A model generated the notes under the pieces. It was not told the DNA's origin, made no database searches, and saw only the letters and a list, made by a program, of their open reading frames with translations. This document shows positions 1 through 7,945 of a stretch of DNA of 50,973 nt, one piece after another. The first letter of the stretch is position 1; the number at the start of each line of letters is the position of its first letter. A program made the position numbers and the translations under genes. This DNA comes from a virus. Location of the stretch: positions 1 to 50,973 of IMG/VR virus record IMGVR_UViG_3300042566_000667. One strand, written 5' to 3'.

Positions 1-1951
1 CTGCTGGTGTAACTTCTGGGGTAACGCCTGCTGGTGTAACTTCTGGGGTAACGCCTGCTGGTGTAACTTCTGGGGTAACGCCTGCTGGTGTAACTTCTGG
101 GGTAACGCCTGCTGGTGTAACCGCTGGTGTAACTGCAGGAGTTACCGCTGGTGTAACTGCAGGTGTAACTGAAAATGGTGGGCAATTAGGAATTGAAGGT
201 GATGCTGGATATCCACTTGTAGAACATGCTACGGCATAAACACCACAACTTGAGCCTGTGTCATTTGTAGAAGAAGTATACTGTCCTCCAGCCTCGTCTG
301 TATAGTTCGTTGTGCAATACCAAACGACTGCAGGCGTAACTGCAGGTGTTACGGGTGGTGTAACTGCAGGTGTTACGGGTGGGGTAACTGCGGGTGTAAC
401 AGGTGGGGTAACTGCAGGTGTTACGGGTGGTGTAACTGCAGGTGTTACGGGTGGGGTAACTGCGGGTGTAACAGGTGGGGTAACTGCAGGTGTCACGCCA
501 CCGCAACTTGGTGTTCCTGATGCTTGTGTTGATCCACAGACCCAGCCATTTGGTGGATATCCATTAGCATTTTCTTGAGAATTATATGCTTCTTGACAGG
601 TACTGTTTGTTGCAATCGGTCCTTGTGGAGTATTATTTAAATCACAGTATCCATAATAGTTAGTTGTCACAGGAGTAACTGGAGGAGTAACTGGTGTAAC
701 AGGTGGTGTAACTGGTGTAACAGGTGGTGTTACTGGTGGGGTAACTGGAGTAGAACAGTTAGTAGGCAATGCAGGCATTGAAACAATTGAGCAAGAGAAG
801 TCTGTTCCGCCTCCTCCAGGTAATCCAGCAACTACGGCAGCGTATGAAGCACAAGCAGTATTTATGTTTGTTGATACATAGTTATTTTCGTCAATAACAA
901 ATGTCTCTGAGGTTGGTGTTCCCTGATAACAATATGTCATATATACTGTTCCTGTTGTTACAGGTGGGGTTACTGGTGGTGTAACTGGAGTAACAGGTGG
1001 TGTTACTGGTGGTGTAACTGGAGTAACAGGTGGTGTTACTGGTGGTGTAACTGGAGTTACAGGTGGTGTTACTGGTGGGGTAACAGGATTAAAATATGGG
1101 AAGTAAGGTGGAGTTACTGGTGTAACTGCGGGTGTTACAGGTGGTGTAACTGCAGGTGTAACTGCAGGAGTAACAGAAGGTGTAACTGCAGGTGTAACCG
1201 CAGGAGTTACAGGAATAACTGCAGAACCTTCATATATATCTCCATAGACAACCCATGAGTTTGTATCAATTTTTAAAAGTGTTGCTTTGCCATATTGTGC
1301 ATCAATATACATTTGTGCATTTTTACTATTTACTACTACTCCAGAACCTGGAGAAAATGTTGTTCTTCCTGTTCCAATTTCAATTAAGTGGTATTGTGAT
1401 CCAATTGGAATTGCGACTGAAGAATTTGACGGGATAGTTAAATTGGTTGCAGAAGGCATATTTAGAATAATAGTCTTACTTACATCATCTGCATCTAAAG
1501 TAAAAGTAGATGTCTTTGTTACTATAGTATTAATATTTGCAATTCGTGGCTCTACATCAAATCTTAGTTCAACTGAGTTCCAATCAAGTCCTGTTCCAGC
1601 AAGGTCTGGATATCCTCCAGCAGAGGTTTGTATTGCATTTGTAACATACGAAGTTGTTGCTAAAAGGGATGTGTCTGCTATCCCGTGCACGTTTTGTGTT
1701 AATTCAGCATGGGTAGCATCTGCATTTGACAAAGCCTTAAGGTGTCCTGCAATTGACTTTGTGTTTATTCCATTAGGTGTTCCAAGGTTGTTGTCTGTTG
1801 GAATTATAGCCTTTTTAGTAACTGGATCAACTGCTCCATAGTGATAAATCTTTAATGCTTCTTGAATATCTGCAGCAAAATCATAGCCAGGAACCTTGGT
1901 TGGGAGTATCCCAGAACCATTTTCGGTACCATCAATATATTCATCAGCCAT
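1..1951 (-). CDS. Modular tail fibre protein with Val-Thr-Pro repeats, C-terminus beyond window
   Basis: The frame stays open from the ATG at 1951 to the window edge, giving 650 visible codons. Residues 1 to about 240 form a non-repetitive head that starts MADEYIDGTENGSG and resembles attachment domains of phage fibres. The rest alternates long VTP(A/P/E) repeats with three short Cys-containing modules (about 955-750, 655-495 and 320-180), each opening near a Y(C) motif. Such Pro/Thr linkers are typical of extended receptor-binding fibres. A TATAAT lies 18 bases upstream of the ATG. The gene follows two other minor tail genes on the same strand. The repeat-rich DNA also opens long frames in other registers; these are shadows. 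Confidence 0.8.
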   Translation of the reverse strand, partial: MADEYIDGTENGSGILPTKVPGYDFAADIQEALKIYHYGAVDPVTKKAIIPTDNNLGTPNGINTKSIAGHLKALSNADATHAELTQNVHGIADTSLLATTSYVTNAIQTSAGGYPDLAGTGLDWNSVELRFDVEPRIANINTIVTKTSTFTLDADDVSKTIILNMPSATNLTIPSNSSVAIPIGSQYHLIEIGTGRTTFSPGSGVVVNSKNAQMYIDAQYGKATLLKIDTNSWVVYGDIYEGSAVIPVTPAVTPAVTPSVTPAVTPAVTPPVTPAVTPVTPPYFPYFNPVTPPVTPPVTPVTPPVTPPVTPVTPPVTPPVTPVTPPVTPPVTTGTVYMTYCYQGTPTSETFVIDENNYVSTNINTACASYAAVVAGLPGGGGTDFSCSIVSMPALPTNCSTPVTPPVTPPVTPVTPPVTPVTPPVTPVTTNYYGYCDLNNTPQGPIATNSTCQEAYNSQENANGYPPNGWVCGSTQASGTPSCGGVTPAVTPPVTPAVTPPVTPAVTPPVTPAVTPPVTPAVTPPVTPAVTPPVTPAVTPAVVWYCTTNYTDEAGGQYTSSTNDTGSSCGVYAVACSTSGYPASPSIPNCPPFSVTPAVTPAVTPAVTPAVTPAGVTPEVTPAGVTPEVTPAGVTPEVTPAGVTPEVTPA

Positions 1952-1970
1952 TACATATCACCATCTTAGA

Positions 1971-2576
1971 TTATACCACCGTAATTTTCAAGGCAAGACT
2001 TATTAAGAAATGTACTGTGAATGTGCCAGAAAGAGGTGTCCACTCAGATTCTGAAAATTTGCAGGCATTTACAGTAACTGGAAGAGTAACATCTCCAGTT
2101 CCAGCCTGTATGGTTATTGGAAGAACCGTAATAGATGATGCAACTGGACTATCTGGATGAGATATTGTACATTGAACATTAAAGTCTGCTGCAGTTAATC
2201 CACCGACAAGACTCATTGGTATGATGTTTGAAACTTTAAAATCTATTGCATTTGCTGATACACCGTTTACAAAACCTACAGTTCTATTGGTGCTAAATTT
2301 GTCTGTAATAAGTTTTCCAGTTTCAGTCCAGGTATTAACTCCACCCTCATTTACATACTGATACATAGAAAGATAATCTGGGTCTGTTGCCTGAACATTT
2401 ATATATATATCAAGCAATTGCAAATCAGTAGCATGTGATATTGTGTTTGGATCTCCAAGACCTACAAGAAAAAGATTTCCTCTATCTCCCTGCGGACCAA
2501 AATCAATTTCAACATTTACGTTGGCTGTACCACCAATAACTTTTACATCGTCAGTTGATACAAATACTTCTGTCAT
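1971..2576 (-). CDS. Minor tail / baseplate protein
   Basis: A 201-residue protein without a recognised catalytic motif, rich in beta-strand-like Val/Thr segments and ending VHFLISLALKITVV. The start at 2576 is chosen because its ATG overlaps the stop of the preceding gene (ATGA), a layout used all over this genome; an upstream in-frame ATG at 2588 is less likely. It lies between an InlB-repeat tail protein and the large fibre, so a structural role at the tail tip is inferred from position. Confidence 0.65.
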   Translation of the reverse strand: MTEVFVSTDDVKVIGGTANVNVEIDFGPQGDRGNLFLVGLGDPNTISHATDLQLLDIYINVQATDPDYLSMYQYVNEGGVNTWTETGKLITDKFSTNRTVGFVNGVSANAIDFKVSNIIPMSLVGGLTAADFNVQCTISHPDSPVASSITVLPITIQAGTGDVTLPVTVNACKFSESEWTPLSGTFTVHFLISLALKITVV

Positions 2577-3217
2577 ACTGCTGTCCACTTAGGATAAAGT
2601 TTTATATCTGCACTAACTAGTGGAATTATCTGTCCTGCAGTGTAACTAATTCCTAGACCATCTGCTGCAGTATTCCAACCTGCAAATGTATATCCTACTC
2701 TTGCAAGAGTTCCATTGTTTGCAATTGTAATGCTTTGATTTGGAACATATCTATTTATATCTATTGGAGCATTTCCGCTTGTTGCATTAGTATTGTTATA
2801 AATAACTCTATAGTTTGGAATTGCTCTGTTTGGAGTTCCAATATCTTGTGTTACATCATCTGTTACTGAAATAGATCCAGTTAAAAGTGTAAAGACTTTA
2901 TCGTATGTATCTGCTCCCTGTGCATATACCTGAATATCATACTGATAGATTAGCGCTGGATCCATTTGTGCACCGTTTTCAGGTGTTATTGCACAAAGGA
3001 TGTGATCACTAAATATTTTTGCACTTCCAAATATTCTACCTTCTGGCATCAATGAATTTGGGGTTGGAGAAGTTCCACGCTCTGTAGCAATTGTAAATGT
3101 AGAGTTACTATAGTCATTTAGATAAAATGTAGAACCATCAGTTTTTTGAGGGTACACCTTAAACTCATGGGTGTCACCCTTATAGTAATTTATATTTAGT
3201 TCTCCTGGAAATGCCAT
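2573..3217 (-). CDS. Minor tail protein with C-terminal InlB/Flg_new-type repeat
   Basis: 214 residues. The N-terminal part (NINYYKGDTHEFKVYP at about 8-24) resembles the RGDT-type beta domain of the gene at 4061-4441, a BppU-like baseplate fold by analogy. Residues about 160-214 contain GYTFAGWNTAADG...Y, the signature of the Listeria-Bacteroides (InlB B-repeat, Flg_new) domain, often found in adhesins and phage tail tips. A TATAAT lies exactly six bases before the ATG, suggesting a leaderless transcript. Confidence 0.75.
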   Translation of the reverse strand: MAFPGELNINYYKGDTHEFKVYPQKTDGSTFYLNDYSNSTFTIATERGTSPTPNSLMPEGRIFGSAKIFSDHILCAITPENGAQMDPALIYQYDIQVYAQGADTYDKVFTLLTGSISVTDDVTQDIGTPNRAIPNYRVIYNNTNATSGNAPIDINRYVPNQSITIANNGTLARVGYTFAGWNTAADGLGISYTAGQIIPLVSADIKLYPKWTAV

Positions 3218-3229
3218 GATTTTATTATA
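3218..3229 (-). promoter_or_regulatory. Leaderless -10 element of the InlB-repeat tail gene
   Basis: Reading the minus strand, TATAAT (3229-3224) is followed by AAAATC and then ATG at 3217. The same TATAAT-AAAATC-ATG arrangement is found at 7152-7140. Confidence 0.65.
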
Positions 3230-3956
3230 CCACGCTGACGTATATAGAATTAAGAATTACAGATGCATCAAAGTCTGTTCTAATCTGAGGAACTGCTCCA
3301 TTGCCCCACATCGCCTTGTCCTCAATAAATATGTTTTGAGTTACAGAAAGGTTATATACGTTTTGGTATTTGAGAGAACCTACAAACTGTACAAACTCTT
3401 GATCTTTGCTTGCAAAGTATGTTCTTAGCCAGACCTCTGTATTTGGTGTGTAGGTTGTTAGTTCAAAATTGTATGTTACGAATATTTGTGAACCTTCTTT
3501 TATACCGTGGAAGTTTAGGGCTCTTTGATGGCTATTCCAAAGGCTAGTACAACCTTTAGGAAGGTATGTCTCATTTTGTGACTTGTCCTTTGTGTCCAAA
3601 AGAAGTGTTACCCAACCATCATCTCCTTGAGAAATTCCAAGTTTAATTGGTTTATCTATCGTATTTTTGTATGAAGCCCATCCTGCTTGCTGTCCTGAAG
3701 ATGATAAGGAACTTAATCCATCTTTTCCTGATGGCCCTTTATCACCTTTTGGGCCTGTTTTTCCTTCTGGTCCTTGAGGCCCTTCTTTTCCATCTTTACC
3801 GTCTCTACCTGATGGACCTTGTGGTCCTACTGGTCCAGGGACTGGAAGAAATGAAAGAGTATTATCCGAACCAGGAGATGACTGACTTTGTTCTACCTGA
3901 GCAGCATAAGAAGATTTTTTTGCACCTGGGAAATCCATAGATTTAGAAGCAGCCAT
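3225..3956 (-). CDS. Collagen-like tail fibre protein
   Basis: 243 residues. After a short N-terminal segment, residues about 38-85 form an uninterrupted Gly-X-Y collagen-like triple-helix repeat (GPVGPQGPSGRDGKDG and onward), followed by a beta-rich C-terminal domain of about 140 residues likely to trimerise and contact a receptor. Collagen-like repeats are common in phage fibres. GATAAT sits exactly six bases upstream of the ATG, so translation is probably leaderless. It lies within the tail gene group. Confidence 0.85.
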   Translation of the reverse strand: MAASKSMDFPGAKKSSYAAQVEQSQSSPGSDNTLSFLPVPGPVGPQGPSGRDGKDGKEGPQGPEGKTGPKGDKGPSGKDGLSSLSSSGQQAGWASYKNTIDKPIKLGISQGDDGWVTLLLDTKDKSQNETYLPKGCTSLWNSHQRALNFHGIKEGSQIFVTYNFELTTYTPNTEVWLRTYFASKDQEFVQFVGSLKYQNVYNLSVTQNIFIEDKAMWGNGAVPQIRTDFDASVILNSIYVSVV

Positions 3957-3974
3957 AAGGACATTATCTCATGA

Positions 3975-4061
3975 CTATTTGTTTACTTTAAATATTTTAT
4001 TCTTAATTCTAATTACTGGTGGCAACTCAGGTCTTGGAGTTGTAACTTTTACTACTGCCAT
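3975..4061 (-). CDS. 28-residue small protein coupled to tail gene
   Basis: A short frame starting MAVVKVTTPRPELPPVI and ending in a Lys-rich tail. Its ATG overlaps the stop of the gene at 4061-4441 (TAATG), so it would be translated by coupling. No family recognised. The coupling and absence of other content in the gap support it, but its small size leaves doubt. Confidence 0.45.
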   Translation of the reverse strand: MAVVKVTTPRPELPPVIRIKNKIFKVNK

Positions 4062-4441
4062 TATAGGCTACCTGTAATATCTCCAATTACAGAGATGCTT
4101 CCAATCAAAGGTGTCCAGACAGTATCTGAATCAATAGTAACCTGAAGATCAAATGTTAACTCTGTCACAACTGATTTAAATCCAGTACCCCAAAACTGAG
4201 TCAAGGACGCTGGAGCCATAATATCTACATATCCTTCCCCTGGTGTAACTTCCAGGGAATCAAGAACATCAGACTGAGGATCATAAGAAGTGGCTTCAAA
4301 GGTCCAGTCAGATGTATCAAAATATGTTGTTTCATCGTCTTCTAAAAATTCAACACGAAGCGGAGAGGTATCTCCTCTAACTATATTCCATTTGATTCGA
4401 GCAGGATCTGCTCCAAATATCTCAGGTGAACAAAGACTCAT
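4061..4441 (-). CDS. Minor tail / baseplate beta-domain protein
   Basis: 126 residues. The motif IVRGDTSPLRVEFLEDD (about 19-35) matches the RGDT/KGDT-type beginning of small phage baseplate or head-fibre beta domains and is echoed in the neighbouring gene at 2573-3217 (YYKGDTHEFKVYP). Its end, PLIGSISVIGDITGSL, is likewise similar to LTGSISVTDDVTQD in that neighbour, so the two probably share a fold. TATAAT at 4453-4448 lies six bases before the ATG (leaderless). Confidence 0.65.
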   Translation of the reverse strand: MSLCSPEIFGADPARIKWNIVRGDTSPLRVEFLEDDETTYFDTSDWTFEATSYDPQSDVLDSLEVTPGEGYVDIMAPASLTQFWGTGFKSVVTELTFDLQVTIDSDTVWTPLIGSISVIGDITGSL

Positions 4442-4457
4442 ATTGAGATTATACCAT

Positions 4458-4514
4458 AAAAAAAAGACTAGTACTCAGGCTGGTGGGTATGAGAGACAAA
4501 CCAGAGTACTAGTC
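4458..4514 (-). terminator. Rho-independent terminator for the 4716-4982 transcript
   Basis: Arms 4466-4476 (GACTAGTACTC) and 4504-4514 pair perfectly over 11 bp, with a further CTGGT/ACCAG pairing inside. On the minus strand the stem is followed by eight T (4465-4458). The rest of the gap up to 4715 is AT-rich and shows no gene. Confidence 0.8.
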
Positions 4515-4715
4515 AAATTAAAGTATATCATATCAGGACAATCTGGACATTGATATTAAAAGTTATCAAATCGTTATTGTCTGTAATGTCCGTTTTGTAT
4601 TGGTTTGTAGTAGATCATCAGAAATGGAGATGGTGTATACTTAAAATATATAAGAAAAAAGAACTATCTTTAAGGTTTGTATTTAAAAGATATATTATAT
4701 ATAGTATATAGGAAA

Positions 4716-4982
4716 TTACTTATTGTTTTTAGCAATATGCTCAATTAAAATTTTATACATTTCGTCAAGTTTTTTCTCTTGTCTATCTCGTGACATTATA
4801 GAGTCAACTCTTTGATCTTCAACAGCATCTTCAAGTCTATTAATTTGGTCTTTTAGTGATGATCCACCATTGGTTTTAAGTTCGCTGAGATAATGTTTTA
4901 CAAGCCACTTGATTGCAAGACCAAGTGATGATACAATTGTAAGTATTGCTACGATTAACGAAGCCCAGTCCTGGATTGTCAT
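4716..4982 (-). CDS. Small membrane protein with coiled coil, holin-like
   Basis: 88 residues. Residues 4-28 form one hydrophobic membrane segment (WASLIVAILTIVSSLGLAIKWLV); residues 45-80 are charged and heptad-like, ending IEHIAKNNK. This layout resembles small phage membrane proteins located near tail genes and holin-like proteins, but no catalytic motif is present. It is divergently transcribed from the DHH-like gene and followed by a strong terminator, so it is a single-gene unit. Confidence 0.6.
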   Translation of the reverse strand: MTIQDWASLIVAILTIVSSLGLAIKWLVKHYLSELKTNGGSSLKDQINRLEDAVEDQRVDSIMSRDRQEKKLDEMYKILIEHIAKNNK

Positions 4983-5014
4983 AACTAGATTATTATAAGG
5001 GGTATTTTACAAAA

Positions 5015-5785
5015 ATGAAAACAGACATACTTGAAACGTTGGAGTATTCTAAAAACTTAATTATATCCCCCGACATGGATGGTTTTATGACCGCAAAATT
5101 ATTAGAGCGTTTTAACGGTTCGAAAATAGTGGGTTCATATGATAAAAATATTTTGTGTCTCGCCGACGGTATCAATCCAGAAGAATGTTTGTTCGTCGAT
5201 TGCGATATGAATCGACAAGAGTATGTATCTCTCGGAAATCATATGCGCTTACTTGATGACAACATGTCAGTCGAGTCGTTTAATCCAAATGTTCACTTCG
5301 GCGTGACGACATATACTGACAAGTTTCCATATGCAACCGCTTTTTTGATAAGTTTCGCAACAGAGGTTGATCTTTCCGAACAAGACCTTATACGCATGGC
5401 TTTCGCTGATTCAACTCTAAAGAACATGGAGAAGTACAGCGATAACATGCGAAACTGGTCTACACGGATGGATCATCCTGCAGTAAAGTACATAACAGAC
5501 AATTCGGACATTGCAAGGGATAATGATAGAGATGCAAGATTTGAATATGTAGACCAAGCATTTGTATCTAAAAGATACGGCAAGGAAAGATACTTGGATA
5601 CCCTAAATAATGCCCTAGCAGGCCAGGAGATGGCTTTTGAGCCATTAGTCCAGGGTATGAAGTACATGTGCGACAAAGTTGGTATCAATACCGTTATAAG
5701 GTATAATAGAGATATAGTGTCATATGCCGAGATATTCGGTGGAGAGTATTCGGTTACATATGATCAAGAGGTGGAGTGGAAGTGA
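5015..5785 (+). CDS. Degenerate DHH-superfamily phosphoesterase-like protein
   Basis: 256 residues. ISPDMDGFMTAKLL (about 17-30) matches motif I of DHH phosphoesterases (RecJ, NrnA), normally HxDxDG; FVDCDMNR (about 60-67) matches motif II. Where the family has the DHH triad the sequence reads LLDDNMSVES, so both histidines are missing. Later, MAFADSTL may correspond to motif IV. This suggests a divergent or non-catalytic relative. TATTTT is six bases before the ATG. The next gene starts inside its stop codon (GTGA). Confidence 0.6.
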   Translation: MKTDILETLEYSKNLIISPDMDGFMTAKLLERFNGSKIVGSYDKNILCLADGINPEECLFVDCDMNRQEYVSLGNHMRLLDDNMSVESFNPNVHFGVTTYTDKFPYATAFLISFATEVDLSEQDLIRMAFADSTLKNMEKYSDNMRNWSTRMDHPAVKYITDNSDIARDNDRDARFEYVDQAFVSKRYGKERYLDTLNNALAGQEMAFEPLVQGMKYMCDKVGINTVIRYNRDIVSYAEIFGGEYSVTYDQEVEWK

Positions 5786-5982
5786 GTGATGATGTTAAGT
5801 TTACGGACTTATTTGATCCTAATCAACCAAGATCAAATCGTGAACTCATTGAGTCCCGCCTCAAAATATGCAATGAGTGTGAGTGGTTTAAAAAATCACT
5901 TCAAAAATGTAGGAAGTGTGGTTGTTTCATGAAATTGAAAACCACATTACAAGAAGCAAAATGTCCAATAGAGAGATGGTAA
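5782..5982 (+). CDS. Small zinc-binding protein (CxxC, CxxCGC, CP)
   Basis: 66 residues. Cysteines are arranged CNECEWF...CRKCGCFMKLK...AKCP..RW, a pattern known from small phage zinc proteins of the DUF6171 type. I chose the GTG at 5782 because it forms a GTGA overlap with the preceding stop and has AGGTGGAG a proper distance upstream. It probably binds one zinc ion; the partner is unknown. Confidence 0.7.
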   Translation: MSDDVKFTDLFDPNQPRSNRELIESRLKICNECEWFKKSLQKCRKCGCFMKLKTTLQEAKCPIERW

Positions 5983-6170
5983 AAGAAATGACAAAAGATG
6001 AAGTAATCAAGATTATGCTAGATAGCATTAACTCAGACAACCTTGCAATGTGCTTGCAAAATGGAATGAGCGAAGAAGAGGCTAATAAGCAAATCGAACA
6101 AAGCCAACCAAGTTTGGTATTCTTGTTTGGTAATATCTACGACAAGTTAAAGGCTGCTAGTCTATTCTGA
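5976..6170 (+). CDS. Small acidic helical protein
   Basis: About 64 residues, no recognised family. It begins MVKEMTKDEVIKIMLDSI and has EEEANKQIEQ in the middle. The start at 5976 overlaps the preceding stop; the ATG at 5988 is an alternative with GAGAG upstream. The last bases overlap the convergent gene at 6162-6374. Confidence 0.55.
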   Translation: MVKEMTKDEVIKIMLDSINSDNLAMCLQNGMSEEEANKQIEQSQPSLVFLFGNIYDKLKAASLF

Positions 6171-6374
6171 TTTGCAAGAGCAGTCAGTACAGCATGTTTC
6201 TGAAAACATTTTTAAAGCCAAAGATTCATAGGCTGCAGGACCTTTTGTCCATGCGCCTGTTGATCTACCCATGTTGTCTGTTTCTGGCATTGGTTTAGAT
6301 TCAAATTCAGGTGCCTTTGGCTCTTCCTGAAAACCTATATCCCAAGCGTTTTCAAAGTTTTCTAATATGCCCAT
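6162..6374 (-). CDS. Small protein with C-terminal CCxxCxCK motif
   Basis: 70 residues, acidic, ending SETCCTDCSCKSE. The terminal CC-x2-C-x-CK motif is shared with the 32-residue product at 7042-7140, on the other side of the sulfotransferase-like gene. A strong AGGAAGG lies just upstream of the ATG, and the first bases overlap the preceding gene. Metal binding is a guess from the cysteines. Confidence 0.6.
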   Translation of the reverse strand: MGILENFENAWDIGFQEEPKAPEFESKPMPETDNMGRSTGAWTKGPAAYESLALKMFSETCCTDCSCKSE

Positions 6375-7030
6375 CTTTGACCTTCCTTTGCGTTTGTAGA
6401 TTTAATTGATATGTACTCATTATAACATTCTTGTACGATGTCAGAATCTAATTCCTGTATTAAGTTATCCATCAAAACTCTTTGTGCTATTTTCTCTCTA
6501 GGCATATGTCCATCATGTTTAGACATAAGGGTTTCAACGACTGTCTCTCCATGCCTATCTACCCTGGTTTTTTCTGTATTTGACATTTGATGTTTTACAT
6601 ATTCGTATACTTGATCATTTGTCAAACCATGATTTTCTTTTATTTTAAAATCAAAAAATAACGCTATGTCTTTTATAGTTCCAATTGGGTCTGTCATCAT
6701 ATCTTCAGATTTGCCTATGTATAGGTTAGATACATTTTTCTTTGCTTCTTTAATTGCCGTCAAATATTCTCTAGCACAACTTTCTATGTTGTTTTTTAAT
6801 TCACTAAGATCATCAAAGCCTGTATCCCAATCTACTCTTGCTTTAACTACCGTCGATGGAATTGCTTCGTATGGGTTTCTGAAAAATACTGCTTGCTTTT
6901 GAGATGTATCTGAATATTTTTCTATTTCAAGACACTTAGTTACTGGGCCACCTATAAACATTGAAAATAGGTATGTCAAAAATACATTACCAGATCTTGG
7001 TGGTGAGTTAAATAGGAATAGGTCGCTCAT
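6362..7030 (-). CDS. Sulfotransferase-like protein
   Basis: 222 residues. NSPPRSGNVFLTYLF (about 8-22) fits the PAPS 5'-phosphosulfate-binding loop of sulfotransferases, and AVFFRNPYEAIPS (about 47-59) fits the 3'-phosphate-binding motif (VxRxPxxxxxS). Family members move sulfate from PAPS to hydroxyl or amino groups of sugars, lipids or proteins. Two other sulfotransferase-like genes and an APS-kinase-like gene are present in the window. It lies 11 bases after the Cys-rich gene at 7042-7140 without a clear Shine-Dalgarno site. Confidence 0.7.
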   Translation of the reverse strand: MSDLFLFNSPPRSGNVFLTYLFSMFIGGPVTKCLEIEKYSDTSQKQAVFFRNPYEAIPSTVVKARVDWDTGFDDLSELKNNIESCAREYLTAIKEAKKNVSNLYIGKSEDMMTDPIGTIKDIALFFDFKIKENHGLTNDQVYEYVKHQMSNTEKTRVDRHGETVVETLMSKHDGHMPREKIAQRVLMDNLIQELDSDIVQECYNEYISIKSTNAKEGQRWAY

Positions 7031-7041
7031 TAAGAAATGAA

Positions 7042-7140
7042 TTATTCTACTGGTGGTACTGAACTATGAGCCATTTTGCATGTACATCCAGCACAGCACT
7101 TATCGCCTTCATAGCCATAGTCGTCTAGTTCTTCAGTCAT
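7042..7140 (-). CDS. 32-residue Cys-rich peptide (CCxxCxCK)
   Basis: Begins MTEELDDYGYEGDKCCAGC and continues TCKMAHSS. The CC-x2-C-x-CK motif matches the C-terminus of the protein at 6162-6374. TATAAT lies six bases before the ATG, identical in layout to 3229-3217. Likely first gene of the minus-strand unit 7140-6162. Function unknown; metal binding or a modified peptide are both possible. Confidence 0.6.
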   Translation of the reverse strand: MTEELDDYGYEGDKCCAGCTCKMAHSSVPPVE

Positions 7141-7146
7141 GATTTT

Positions 7147-7152
7147 ATTATA
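7147..7152 (-). promoter_or_regulatory. Leaderless -10 element
   Basis: TATAAT on the minus strand, followed by AAAATC and the ATG at 7140. It drives the Cys-rich peptide and sulfotransferase unit. The gap from here to 7398 otherwise holds the cassette of elements listed next. Confidence 0.6.
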
Positions 7153-7284
7153 GCATAATTCTGAAAAATTTTATAAAACCTAAATAGCCTAAAATCTGAA
7201 TATTTTGTTCAGATGTATGATACGTGTTTATAAAAATGATATCACAAAAATATAGTGAGCACATAATCCGACACACCTAGGCGG

Positions 7285-7300
7285 TGTGATTAGAATCACA
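7285..7300. promoter_or_regulatory. CRP/GlxR-like palindrome TGTGA-N6-TCACA
   Basis: TGTGATTAGAATCACA is an exact match to the core consensus of CRP/FNR-family regulators, which in actinobacteria include GlxR. It lies about 73 bases before the expected start of the next plus-strand transcript. Confidence 0.6.
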
Positions 7301-7338
7301 TAAAATACCTGCACGACACGCCCGATAAATAGGCTAAT

Positions 7339-7361
7339 TTGTCAGTCCCCCCTGCTATACT
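7339..7361 (+). promoter_or_regulatory. Class A promoter TTGTCA-N11-TATACT
   Basis: TTGTCA, eleven bases (GTCCCCCCTGC), then TATACT with an extended TGC. The same 11-base spacing recurs at six other operon starts to 14.4 kb. The ATG of the first gene is 38 bases downstream. Confidence 0.65.
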
Positions 7362-7398
7362 TGCAACATAACGAAAACAAGAAAGGTCACCCCCCTAC

Positions 7399-7545
7399 AT
7401 GGACACTTATAACAGAATACTAAAGGAACAACAGGAACGCCGTACTGCCCAGTCAATAAAAGACAAGGCTATGGTAGAGGCTATGTTTTCTAATAACCCA
7501 CGCCCCCTAAATAACGAATACCTATTAGCGAAAGAAGAAAACTAA
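7399..7545 (+). CDS. 48-residue charged protein
   Basis: Begins MDTYNRILKEQQERR, rich in Lys, Arg and Glu, helical. First of four genes tied together by TAATG overlaps (7399-7935). No family recognised; a weak GAAAGG is upstream. Confidence 0.55.
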   Translation: MDTYNRILKEQQERRTAQSIKDKAMVEAMFSNNPRPLNNEYLLAKEEN

Positions 7546-7661
7546 TGAACGCAACTACAGCACTACTTCAGATTATTGCAGGCGCACTAATTCTAAATAC
7601 CCCTCTCATAATCTTTTGGATTTTTATAGCACGTAAAATGGAAAGAAAGGTAACAAACTAA
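7545..7661 (+). CDS. 38-residue single-pass membrane peptide
   Basis: Residues about 6-27 form a hydrophobic span (LLQIIAGALILNTPLIIF) followed by a basic tail ARKMERKV. TAATG overlap at both ends places it in the 7399-7935 operon. Function unknown. Confidence 0.55.
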   Translation: MNATTALLQIIAGALILNTPLIIFWIFIARKMERKVTN

Positions 7662-7822
7662 TGAAAACTAATTTCGAGATAACGCAAGAGATAAACACTC
7701 TTGCAAAGAAACACTATGATGACATGGCACTTGCGTGGTCATGGGGTTGTGCTCAAGCGTTACTAACAACTCAACAACTTAATTTAATTCTTGGAATGCT
7801 AAAAGAAAAGGAAACAAACTAA
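7661..7822 (+). CDS. 53-residue helical protein
   Basis: Begins MKTNFEITQEINTLAKKH and ends LKEKETN. No recognised family. TAATG overlaps on both sides make translation coupling likely. Confidence 0.55.
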   Translation: MKTNFEITQEINTLAKKHYDDMALAWSWGCAQALLTTQQLNLILGMLKEKETN

Positions 7823-7935
7823 TGAATCCATTTACTATGTTTATTGATTGGGTAGAAGACTATCCAGCAGCAGGACTAATCAGCGCATTCACTGCGGTTG
7901 CATTGTGTGTTGTGTTAGGTATTGCACTTAGTTAA
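7822..7935 (+). CDS. 37-residue membrane peptide
   Basis: Begins MNPFTMFIDWVEDYPAAG, then one hydrophobic span (SAFTAVALCVVLGIALS) to the end. Last gene of the four-gene operon, directly before a hairpin terminator. Function unknown. Confidence 0.55.
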   Translation: MNPFTMFIDWVEDYPAAGLISAFTAVALCVVLGIALS

Positions 7936-7945
7936 TTGTTAGTAG

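Noticed and set aside
1-170. Short tandem repeats resembling a CRISPR array
   Set aside because: The repeats are contiguous without unique spacers, and they encode the VTP linker.
261-578. Open frames on both strands within the VTP repeats
   Set aside because: They come from the repeat period read in other registers; the minus frame running from 1951 through the window edge is continuous and has tail-fibre character.
1255-1841. Plus-strand frames opposite the fibre gene
   Set aside because: They lie antisense to the conserved fibre head and have no ribosome site.
1-1951. Diversity-generating retroelement acting on the fibre
   Set aside because: No reverse transcriptase or template repeat was found in the window.
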